Assembly: GCF_000026105.1 (NCBI RefSeq)
Contig: NC_008027.1
Coordinates: 2,558,001-2,622,000 of the forward strand
Source of the DNA: Pseudomonas entomophila L48
GTDB lineage: Bacteria > Pseudomonadota > Gammaproteobacteria > Pseudomonadales > Pseudomonadaceae
DNA length: 64,000 nucleotides
Direction of reading: 5' to 3'
The first letter of the stretch is position 1; every line of letters begins with the position of its first letter. Under the pieces are notes generated by a model. It had not been told where the DNA came from and did no database searches. It saw only the letters and a list, made by a program, of their open reading frames with translations. Below, piece after piece: positions 34,484-41,645 of the stretch. Position numbers and translations under genes: made by a program.

Positions 34484-34697
34484 GGCTTGCGACTTGCACC
34501 TGATAGCCATCACGCGATATCTGTAACAAGCCTTTCGTAGTGTCCTGGTGCTGAACGCCGATATCGCGCCAATAAGTCGGAATTTCCCTATTCCATGTAG
34601 TCCATTTCCGAAGCATGCTTTTGCCGCCCTCCAGCCCTTGCCCCAGGCCAACCCGGTCACTAGTCTCGGCCAGCCGCTGCCAATTCAGCGGCCGGTT

Positions 34698-34812
34698 TTG
34701 ACAGACCGTAGACGTTGCCCTCATAGGCTCGCTTTCATGGCGGCTGTACGTGTGGGCACCTCGTGTGCGCCGAGTGCCAACGTCTCGGTCTGTCAACCCG
34801 CGTACAGCTGCC
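34698..34812 (+). promoter_or_regulatory. Interleaved inverted repeats (possible pseudoknotted leader RNA or operator array)
   Basis: Arm A (34698-34717, TTGACAGACCGTAGACGTTG) is complementary to arm A' (34778-34796) with one bulged base. Arm B (34739-34752, GGCGGCTGTACGTG) pairs with B' (34799-34812) over 14 positions with two G-U wobbles. The order A-B-A'-B' is that of an H-type pseudoknot. A third stem (34755-34763 with 34771-34778) sits inside. GTTTTGACAG occurs at 34695-34704 and again at 34821-34830; each contains TTGACA, so promoters may overlap the structure. It ends about 58 bases before the DUF6124 gene. Confidence 0.5.
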
Positions 34813-34870
34813 ACCCTCTTGTTTTGACAGCAAAGTGTGGCGGCTCCATCTCATACGTTGGAGTCTAATC

Positions 34871-35134
34871 ATGCTGAAGATTGTCCCCGATCCACCTTCC
34901 CCCCAAGACCACGCCCACTTCCTCGAAGACACCCTCGTGCGCGCCCTCGAGTACGCCTTCTGCGCACTCACGGTCGCCAACCAGGCCGTGCAGCTGAAAC
35001 CCAGGTCGCCCGGTGCGATCCTGATGCTGGCCGCTGCCCACGAAATGGAGGCGGTGCGCACGTTGCTGGAGTCCGCCCTGGCCCAGGTGCAGCACTCGGC
35101 CCAAACGCCGAGCGAGCCACCCACGCTGCACTAA
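34871..35134 (+). CDS. DUF6124-type small protein
   Basis: An 87-residue acidic helical protein (MLKIVPDPPSPQDHAHFLED, then LVRALEYAFCALTVANQAV). It resembles the small Pseudomonas proteins of the DUF6124 group, which typically precede DUF3077 genes. Function is unknown. Here it is followed 12 bases after its stop by a DUF3077 gene and then an RHS toxin-like gene, so the pair may be a regulatory or accessory module for the RHS cassette. The ATG at 34871 is the only one giving the conserved N-terminus. Confidence 0.75.
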   Translation: MLKIVPDPPSPQDHAHFLEDTLVRALEYAFCALTVANQAVQLKPRSPGAILMLAAAHEMEAVRTLLESALAQVQHSAQTPSEPPTLH

Positions 35135-35146
35135 GGGTGATCGACC

Positions 35147-35419
35147 ATGACCACGGATAATGGCAATACCCCCGTCACCCCCGGCAAGACCCGCTTCTAC
35201 CAAGGCGAGGGCAAGAACGCCCAACCGCTGTTCTGCATCGAGCCCGGCATTCCCTGCCAGCATGCCCGCGAGCAGGCATCCGAACTGATGGACTACGTGC
35301 GCCACCTGACCCTGGTCGGGGTGATGGACGAAGACCCACGAATGGTCTGGGCCGCGCACTACCTCAGCGCCCTGGCCAAGGCACTGATGGACGACGCGGA
35401 ACTGGGCATGGCGCACTGA
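35147..35419 (+). CDS. DUF3077-type small protein
   Basis: A 90-residue protein with the DUF3077 pattern: PLFCIEPGIPCQHAREQASE, DYVRHLTLVGVMD and the helical C-terminus AKALMDDAELGMAH. Function unknown; it is widespread in Pseudomonas, often near RHS/Tc genes. It is cotranscribed with the DUF6124 gene. A decayed copy of its last 19 codons lies at 38405-38463 after the RHS gene, showing that this small gene was once duplicated around the RHS cassette. Confidence 0.8.
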   Translation: MTTDNGNTPVTPGKTRFYQGEGKNAQPLFCIEPGIPCQHAREQASELMDYVRHLTLVGVMDEDPRMVWAAHYLSALAKALMDDAELGMAH

Positions 35420-35461
35420 CGCCCAGTGGGGCGGTCGGCCCGCCCCACTGGCCAAAGCGTA

Positions 35462-35506
35462 CTGTAGGAGCCGGCTTGCCGGCGATGGGCCGCACAGCGG
35501 CCCTGG
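35462..35506. repeat. REP element, single
   Basis: CTGTAGGAGCCGGCTTGCCG followed by GGGCCGCACAGCGGCCC makes two adjacent hairpins between the DUF3077 and RHS genes. This may separate their transcripts. Confidence 0.75.
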
Positions 35507-35575
35507 TATTTCTACCAGTATCCCTTTCTCCCCAAGTCGTCTACCGTCCTCCCAAATGCATCAGGGAGGCTGCCC

Positions 35576-38341
35576 ATGCAGGCCATGGCAATGGATCTCC
35601 ACGCGAACACACCCACAGTGACGGTGTTCGACAACCGCAGCCAGGCGGTTCGCGAGGTTGCCTTTCACCGGCATCCCGGCACCCCGACCGTTACGGACAC
35701 GCGCATCACCCGCCACCACTACGACCCGCGCGGTTTCCTGAACCGAAGCCAGGATCCCCGCTTGTTCGCTGCCGACCTTGCGAACTTCACCTGGCTGGCT
35801 GATCTCGCTGGCACCGCTGTCCGCACCCAAGGCGTCGACCCCGGCATCTCGCTCGACCTCAACGACATCGCGGGCCGCCCGTTGCTGGCCGTCAGCCAGA
35901 TCGCCCCCGGCCCGGACGGCGATGACCACCGCCAGGCGGTCACCCGTACCTGGCGCCACGAGCCTCCGACCTTGCCCGGACGTCTGCTGGCCATCACGGA
36001 GCACACCAGCGGCGAGCCTGTCCGCCAGGCCGAGCGCTTCGTCTATGCCGGTACCGACCAGGCGGCCAGGCAGCGCAACCTGGCCGGTCGCTGCAGCCAC
36101 CACTACGACACGGCGGGGTTGCTGCGCACCGACAGCCTGGCCCTGACCGGCCCGGCATTGGCCAGCCTGCGACGGTTACTCAAGGTGGCCGACGATGTCG
36201 GGTTGATGAGCGACTGGCAAGGCGACGACGCCTCGGTGTGGGAGACGCAGTTGGTGCCAGAGGGCGAAGGCCACCTCACCGTAAGCACCCTTGACGCCAC
36301 CGGTACGCGCCTGAGCAGCATCGATGCCGCCGGCCATGGGCAACGTGTGGCCTATGACGTGGCCGGGCATTTGCGAGGCAGTTGGCTCAAGGTGACGGGC
36401 ACGGCGGAGCAGGCAATCGTCGTGTCGCTGGACTATGCCGCCACGGAGGAAAAGCGGGAAGAGGTGCATAGCAACGGGGTGGTGACCCACTACACCCGCG
36501 AGCCCCGTACCCAACGCCTGGCCGGCATCAGGACCGAGCGCCCAGGGGCCAAGGTCCTGCAGGACCTGCGATACACCTACGACCCGGTGGGCAATGTGCA
36601 GGGCCGGGTGGACGAGGCGCTGGCGATCACGTACTGGCGCAACCAGAAGGTCGAACCGCGCAACACTTATGAATACGACAGTCTGTACCAGCTGGTCAGC
36701 GCCAGGGGCCGCGAGATGGCCGGCGGCGGCAAGCCGGGTCCGGTCCGGCTGCCATTCCACTCATTCGACTACGCGACGTACACCAACTACACCCGGCTCT
36801 ACAGCTACGACACGGCCGGCAACCTGACACGGATCGAACATCAAGCCGATGCCGGCGGCAACAGCCATACGACGGACATCACCGTCAGCGACCGCAGCAA
36901 CCGGGCGGTGACGGGCGAGCTGGCGAGCAGCGCGGCGGACGTGGAGGCATTGTTCACGGCGGGCGGCCAGCAGAAACAGCTGTTCCCAGGCCAGCACCTG
37001 GCCTGGACCCTGCGTGCGGAATTGCTGCAAGTGAAGCCGGTGACCCGCGAAGGCGAACCGGACGATCACGAGGGCTACCGTTACGCGGGTGACAACCAAC
37101 GCTTGCTCAAGGTCAGCGCGCAGAAGACCTCCGGCGGTGAGCGGACGCAGCGGGTGGTATACCTGCCGGGGCTGGAGTTACGCCACACGGCAACGGCAGG
37201 AAGCGCGGTGGAGGACCTTCAGGTGATCTGCGTGGGGCAGGCGGGGCGGGCGCAGGTGCGCGTCCTGCACTGGGTGACAGGTAAGCCGCCAGAAATCGAC
37301 AACGACCAGCTGCGCTTCAGCTACGACGACCTGCTTGGTAGTGGAGCGCTGGAGCTCGATGGCCAAGGCGAGGTCATCAGCCAGGAAGAGTATTTCCCGT
37401 TCGGCGGCACGGCGGTGTTCAGTGCGCGCAGCGAGGCGGAAGGTAGTTACAAGGTGCTGCGCTACTCGGGCAAGGAGCGGGATGCCACGGGGTTGTATTA
37501 CTACGGCTACCGGTATTACCAGCCGTGGGTGGGGCGCTGGTTGAGCGCTGATCCTGGCGGGACTTTGGATGGGCTTAACATTTTTGCAATGCTGGGCAAC
37601 AACCCGATTACATTTCTTGATTCGGGTGGGTTGATAAAGACTGAAGCCAACGAAGCCGGACATGAAGCTGAAGTGCTGCCTCAAAGCCCTGGCGCAAGGC
37701 CGGTCCTGAGCGTTGTAAAAAACCAGAGCCCGCCCTCCAAGGAGAATCCAGGGGCGGCTCAGGTCGTGAAGGCCAGAAGTGCGGCCAGCGCGAATAAAGT
37801 AAGCCTTAAATTAGTTGAGAGGCAGGAGAACTTTGACAAGTCCAGGGCAAAAGAAATTGAGATGAAGGCGGTCAACGATGCCGCCAGAAGTGTCAGTGCT
37901 GAGATGAGGGCGAAGCAAGCGTTGGAAAGTAGAAACCAGAGATGGGGCCCAGATCAAGACAAGCTTCTGGAGGAGGCTGCCGCACAGCACAAGGTTCAGC
38001 GTGATCAGGTAGTTGACATACGAAAGACCCGCGCTGGAAAAGTAGTCTGGTTGGAAACAGGTAATGAAAAGAGCGGATTGCAGCACATCCATATGGGGCA
38101 TGAGGATAATTTTATAAAGCAAGACATCCCCGCTGATGAAATTCATATTTATATTATGGATGCTCTTGAGTCAGGCGAGGTCATTGGGCTTAAGGGCACC
38201 CGGGGGGTCTATAAACTGAAGGGGCACTACATGTCAATTGGCGTGGGTGATAACGGGTATGTGGTTCAAGCCAACCCGCTGAGCGAAAAAGATGCCAAGA
38301 AATCAGCTAGAAAGCTAAATGCGGCGATGGGCAAGGCGTAA
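35576..38341 (+). CDS. TccC-like RHS-repeat protein with variable C-terminal toxin domain
   Basis: A 921-residue protein. The RHS/YD-repeat shell covers about 1-680, with repeats such as YTYDPVGNVQG, YEYDSLYQLVSARGRE and YSYDTAGNLTRIEH. The core-ending signature is YSGKERDATGLYYYGYRYYQPWVGRWLSADP, then NIFAMLGNNPITFLDSGG (to about 690), the hallmark of Tc-toxin C subunits. The last 230 residues are encoded by clearly lower-GC DNA (from about 37570) and end with a compact domain containing LQHIHMGHEDNF and VGDNGYVVQANP. I cannot name this tip; its His-x3-GH motif suggests a catalytic or metal site. No signal peptide. AGGGAGG precedes the ATG. No TcA/TcB genes and no clear immunity gene lie nearby. 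Confidence 0.88.
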   Translation: MQAMAMDLHANTPTVTVFDNRSQAVREVAFHRHPGTPTVTDTRITRHHYDPRGFLNRSQDPRLFAADLANFTWLADLAGTAVRTQGVDPGISLDLNDIAGRPLLAVSQIAPGPDGDDHRQAVTRTWRHEPPTLPGRLLAITEHTSGEPVRQAERFVYAGTDQAARQRNLAGRCSHHYDTAGLLRTDSLALTGPALASLRRLLKVADDVGLMSDWQGDDASVWETQLVPEGEGHLTVSTLDATGTRLSSIDAAGHGQRVAYDVAGHLRGSWLKVTGTAEQAIVVSLDYAATEEKREEVHSNGVVTHYTREPRTQRLAGIRTERPGAKVLQDLRYTYDPVGNVQGRVDEALAITYWRNQKVEPRNTYEYDSLYQLVSARGREMAGGGKPGPVRLPFHSFDYATYTNYTRLYSYDTAGNLTRIEHQADAGGNSHTTDITVSDRSNRAVTGELASSAADVEALFTAGGQQKQLFPGQHLAWTLRAELLQVKPVTREGEPDDHEGYRYAGDNQRLLKVSAQKTSGGERTQRVVYLPGLELRHTATAGSAVEDLQVICVGQAGRAQVRVLHWVTGKPPEIDNDQLRFSYDDLLGSGALELDGQGEVISQEEYFPFGGTAVFSARSEAEGSYKVLRYSGKERDATGLYYYGYRYYQPWVGRWLSADPGGTLDGLNIFAMLGNNPITFLDSGGLIKTEANEAGHEAEVLPQSPGARPVLSVVKNQSPPSKENPGAAQVVKARSAASANKVSLKLVERQENFDKSRAKEIEMKAVNDAARSVSAEMRAKQALESRNQRWGPDQDKLLEEAAAQHKVQRDQVVDIRKTRAGKVVWLETGNEKSGLQHIHMGHEDNFIKQDIPADEIHIYIMDALESGEVIGLKGTRGVYKLKGHYMSIGVGDNGYVVQANPLSEKDAKKSARKLNAAMGKA

Positions 38342-38404
38342 GTCTTTCCGGCAGGCAGACCTTGCAGGGCAAGCGCCCTGTCGAGGATGGGTAGCACAGC
38401 GCAT

Positions 38405-38463
38405 GACCTGGGCGCCCTGATCAAAGTCATGATGGACGACGCGTAACTGGTCATGGCCCCTGA
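38405..38463 (+). pseudogene. Remnant of a second DUF3077 gene (3' end)
   Basis: Reading GGC-GCC-CTG-ATC... gives GALIKVMMDDA-stop-LVMAP. This lines up with SALAKALMDDAELGMAH at the end of the intact DUF3077 gene: MDDA is identical, GAA has become the stop TAA, and LxMA follows. Nucleotide identity is high across GATGGACGACGCG-AACTGG. It begins about 65 bases after the RHS stop. Confidence 0.65.
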
Positions 38464-38473
38464 CCCACGGCGC

Positions 38474-38737
38474 TCAACAGGGCAACTGCGGCAGCACCGA
38501 GATGATACCGATACAATGCTCGTCGATTTCCGCCAGCACTATCCGCTCGCCGTCAGTCTGCACATCGAAGTCCATCAACTGGAATTGCTCGCTTGGCCAC
38601 CAGGTGAAGGTTGTTCTGCGGCTGTGCAGGAACAGCGCGCGCAAGTTGGTTCGGTCGGCTGGCGTAGCAGGCCGGATACAAGGTGAAACGACTCCGGGCG
38701 CTGCAGGCGTGGAAACGGAGGGGAGGGAAGGCGGCAT
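38474..38737 (-). pseudogene. Truncated GNAT-family acetyltransferase
   Basis: An 87-codon frame encodes IRPATPADRTNLRALFLHSR, then MDFDVQTDGERIVLAEIDEHCIGIISV, the N-terminal half of a GNAT N-acetyltransferase (strand 1 to strand 4). It stops at LPQLPC before the acetyl-CoA binding motif. The break falls beside the DUF3077 remnant at 38405-38463, so a rearrangement at the end of the RHS cassette probably removed the C-terminal half. The ATG at 38735-38737 may include extra residues before the family start. The remainder of 38342-38861 holds no supported gene. Confidence 0.6.
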
Positions 38738-38861
38738 GGCTGGCCCGCGCGAGGAGAGGGCGTCCCGATATTAGCAAGCGGCCCCTTCGGGCAGGAGTTC
38801 CCGCTTCAAGGTAGCGGCTGCGTGGCGGTGCAATGTGCTCTCCATTACCAGGAGATTCATC

Positions 38862-39542
38862 ATGAACCGCAATATCCTTCCAAGGCCTTTATCCACCTGT
38901 TTCGTTGGCTTGACCTGGGCCTTTGCCGTCATTGCCTGCGTGGCGGCCGAGCCCGGGCCACTCGATCCACAAGATCAGGCGCTGCAAGCGCGCATGGCTG
39001 TATGCCAGGGCCGCATCAACCAATTCGAGCAGTTGATGATCGACCACATAGAAGGAACCGAGCTGCGATTTGGTGACCAGTTGCGTCGACGGCCGGAACT
39101 TGAACAGTTGATTCGTGTGGCACAGGCCGAACTGGACCAGGAGCGGGCCTATTACGACGATCTGCCTTATCGGCCCGAACACCAACTGTACCTGCGTGGG
39201 CTTGAGAGCAATATCGACAACCTTCGGCGCAGTCTCGCTGTTGCCCTTGAGGCCGAGCGCAGGATCGAGACCATCAAACCGTTCCTGGCCCAGGCCCGCA
39301 CGCGAGGCCAGGGCAACCGCACCTTGCTGGACGACTTTGACTTTGCGTTGCAGGACTGCGCCACTGGGGCCGTGGAGCAGGCGGATTGCCAGGCGCAAAC
39401 CTTGCAACCATTGCGCAAACCATTGGCCGATGCGCTGAACGCCAGTTTTTACCTGCTGTACGAGGCAGTGCCACCACTGGGGTTCGAAAACGTGCGTTAC
39501 CCCAGCGCCTGGGAAGATGACTGCAGGTCTCCCGCCATTTGA
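38862..39542 (+). CDS. Secreted hypothetical protein, 226 residues
   Basis: A signal peptide is clear (MNRNILPRPLSTCFVGLTWA, hydrophobic core ending VAA-EP near residue 28). The mature part is helical and charged, with Cys in MAVCQGRINQF, LQDCATGAVEQADCQ and WEDDCRSPAI that could form disulfides in the periplasm. I do not recognise the family; the helical four-Cys design is loosely reminiscent of small periplasmic inhibitors. GGAGATTCATC precedes the ATG at 38862, chosen over an upstream ATG with no ribosome site. It lies between the RHS region and a large helical protein gene, without tight coupling to either. Confidence 0.75.
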   Translation: MNRNILPRPLSTCFVGLTWAFAVIACVAAEPGPLDPQDQALQARMAVCQGRINQFEQLMIDHIEGTELRFGDQLRRRPELEQLIRVAQAELDQERAYYDDLPYRPEHQLYLRGLESNIDNLRRSLAVALEAERRIETIKPFLAQARTRGQGNRTLLDDFDFALQDCATGAVEQADCQAQTLQPLRKPLADALNASFYLLYEAVPPLGFENVRYPSAWEDDCRSPAI

Positions 39543-39550
39543 ACCGGGGC

Positions 39551-39579
39551 GCTGTTCGCCGGCAAGCCGGCTCCTACAG
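39551..39579. repeat. REP element, single
   Basis: GCTGTTCGCCGGCAAGCCGG followed by CTCCTACAG forms one REP hairpin nine bases after the secreted protein gene. Confidence 0.75.
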
Positions 39580-39734
39580 GGTCGGATTTCGTCTGTTCGC
39601 TCTCTTATGGCGGGTTGCTTCCTACGCATACCGGGATTGTTTCCTGCTTAAGCCGCCCCGTGCGGCAGGTGCAAATTCGCCCTGCCGCCTTGTAGGCAAG
39701 CGCGGACTCACAATCAGAGAAAAGGATTCACGGT

Positions 39735-41507
39735 ATGTCTGAAGTCATTTCGTTCACCAACCGCAACACCCTGCTGGACAATCAGATCATCGAGCAGGCG
39801 GCGGCCATCACCGCTGTCGAGCCCCTGCAATTACCGGCTGGCGACGCCTCACTGGTCACCAGCTTCAAGCACAAGATCGAAGGCAACTACGAGATCGCCC
39901 GGGCCAAGACCGATACCGACCATGCGATCGAGTTGCTGTACATCGCCTATAACACCACGCCACAAGAGCAAGGGGCGATCCGGGTCCGCATCGCCAATAT
40001 CATGAACCGCCTGATCAGCGCACAGCAGCAGAGCGAGCTGACCATCAAAGATGCCGTGCGAGAGGCGCGCAGCATCGGTACACGCCTGCAGCGGGAACTG
40101 CCGATCTGGCTGGATGTGAAGGCATCGGGCGAGGACGAGGAGATCAGACAGTTCGTCAGTACCGAGCTGCTCAAGCTGGCGCGGGAAATCGTTACGAAAG
40201 CGGAAGGCGTGCGCAACAGCCTGGGCGTGATCGTCGATACCTACGAGCAGATCCTGGGTGAAATCGAGGAGGTCATGGCCAGCAGTGAAATGGCCTTGAG
40301 TGACAGCCTCGAAGCGGACCTACAGATCAAGGCGGAAATCGCCGAGGCCGATATCCGTCGAAAGGTGCTCGATGGTCTGGTCGCCGACCTGCAGGGACAG
40401 ATCGAACGGTTCGAGCAACAGGCATTGGCCTATGGCCAGCAAGCAAAAAGTGCTGAGCAGAAAGCGTTCTGGGCCGGGGTGTTCAAATCGTTCACCCAAG
40501 TCCTGTCGGCCGTGCTGCCACTCGCGGCCTTGGGGGCCACCGGCGGCGGGGCAGCATTGCTCGGCGCGGCCAGTGTCGGGGTCATGGCGGGCCAGAACAA
40601 AGGTGAAGTCGATCCAGCCAAGCTGGTGGAAAAGGCCAACCTGGAAAGCCTGCGTATTCGCCAGCAGCAGATTGTCGCGGATCAGGAGCGAGAAATTGCC
40701 GATCTCGAGCGCAAGCGTGACGAGGCCACCAGCGAACTGGTGAGGGACCAGATGGACGAGGCACTGGTCGGGGAACATGCCGAACTGGACGAGAAAAAGG
40801 CAAAACTGGCCGGCATCGAGGCACAGTTGAGCGAGCTTTTGCGTACGTTGGAGCATTTTGCCGGTGAGGTGAGCCAACAGCTCAGGGAGCAGGCGGGCTC
40901 GTTGCGTGCACTTGAGCGGCAGATGCTGGACAAGGTGGAGGAATACGAGAATGTCAGGCGCGAGCAGGCCGCCGAGCTGATACGCATCACCCTGTTGCTC
41001 GATGGCCAGCGCAACGAACAGCAAAGTATCGTACTGGCGGTGAAGTCGCTGAACCTGAGTGTGTCCGCGCTCAAGCGCAGCAAGGAAATCGTCGTGGAGA
41101 TCGCCTTCTTCTTCAAGTCCTTCAGCGATTTCCTGCAGTTGATCATCGACGATGCGCTGGAGCGGGTGGAGGCTTACGAGGACGCGGGCGAGCGAGAGTC
41201 GCTACGTCGTTTCTACCTGGAGCAGTTGCTGGCGTCCACCGACCACTTCTTTGTTACCCAGGCCGCGCAATGGTTGGCGGTGGGCGCCGTTTCGGAGGAA
41301 TTCGTGCAGGTGTTCAACGATGGCTGGAGCAAGCTGAACACGCTTTCGGGTACCTACATCACCGGTGACGAACTGGAAGCCTACCTGGAGCAGGCATCCT
41401 TGCAACTCAAGGCGATCGCCGCGGATCGCGAGGCCGACAGCCGTCAACGCCTGGCCTCGCTGGACGACTACCGTGAGGAGCTGGACCGCAGGGCTGCCGA
41501 AGGCTGA
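39735..41507 (+). CDS. Large helical protein with hydrophobic hairpin (alpha-pore-forming-toxin-like architecture)
   Basis: A 590-residue protein that is almost wholly alpha-helical with long coiled-coil stretches, for example about residues 190-250 and 300-440 (REIADLERKRDEATSEL). A single strongly hydrophobic hairpin, VLSAVLPLAALGATGGG to LLGAASVGVMAG, lies at about 256-288. No signal peptide. This layout (helical bundle, one hydrophobic tongue, no signal) is that of ClyA/XaxA/YaxA/Hbl-type alpha-pore-forming toxins, but I see no direct sequence match and the protein is longer. A structural or phage-shock-like coiled-coil protein is the alternative. AAAGGA lies eight bases before the ATG. 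It stands alone between REP elements. Confidence 0.75.
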   Translation: MSEVISFTNRNTLLDNQIIEQAAAITAVEPLQLPAGDASLVTSFKHKIEGNYEIARAKTDTDHAIELLYIAYNTTPQEQGAIRVRIANIMNRLISAQQQSELTIKDAVREARSIGTRLQRELPIWLDVKASGEDEEIRQFVSTELLKLAREIVTKAEGVRNSLGVIVDTYEQILGEIEEVMASSEMALSDSLEADLQIKAEIAEADIRRKVLDGLVADLQGQIERFEQQALAYGQQAKSAEQKAFWAGVFKSFTQVLSAVLPLAALGATGGGAALLGAASVGVMAGQNKGEVDPAKLVEKANLESLRIRQQQIVADQEREIADLERKRDEATSELVRDQMDEALVGEHAELDEKKAKLAGIEAQLSELLRTLEHFAGEVSQQLREQAGSLRALERQMLDKVEEYENVRREQAAELIRITLLLDGQRNEQQSIVLAVKSLNLSVSALKRSKEIVVEIAFFFKSFSDFLQLIIDDALERVEAYEDAGERESLRRFYLEQLLASTDHFFVTQAAQWLAVGAVSEEFVQVFNDGWSKLNTLSGTYITGDELEAYLEQASLQLKAIAADREADSRQRLASLDDYREELDRRAAEG

Positions 41508-41536
41508 TGATGAACGTGCGTAAGGCCACGCACATC

Positions 41537-41628
41537 CTGTAGGAGCCAGCTTTGCTGGCGAACGCAAGGCGTAGCCTTGCCGGCCAACATCGTGTCGTAC
41601 CCTTGGCCAGCAAGGCTAGCTCCTACAG
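41537..41628. repeat. REP pair
   Basis: CTGTAGGAGCCAGCTTTGCT at 41537 and the inverted arm ending GCTAGCTCCTACAG at 41628 lie between the convergent helical-protein and PBP2 genes, probably acting as a bidirectional stop. Confidence 0.85.
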
Positions 41629-41645
41629 CTCGGCGCCGCACGACT

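Noticed and set aside
34209..34814. 201-codon minus-strand frame across the REP elements and the inverted-repeat leader
   Set aside because: Most of it is translated REP sequence and the rest overlaps the complementary arms A and B. No domain or ribosome site was recognised.
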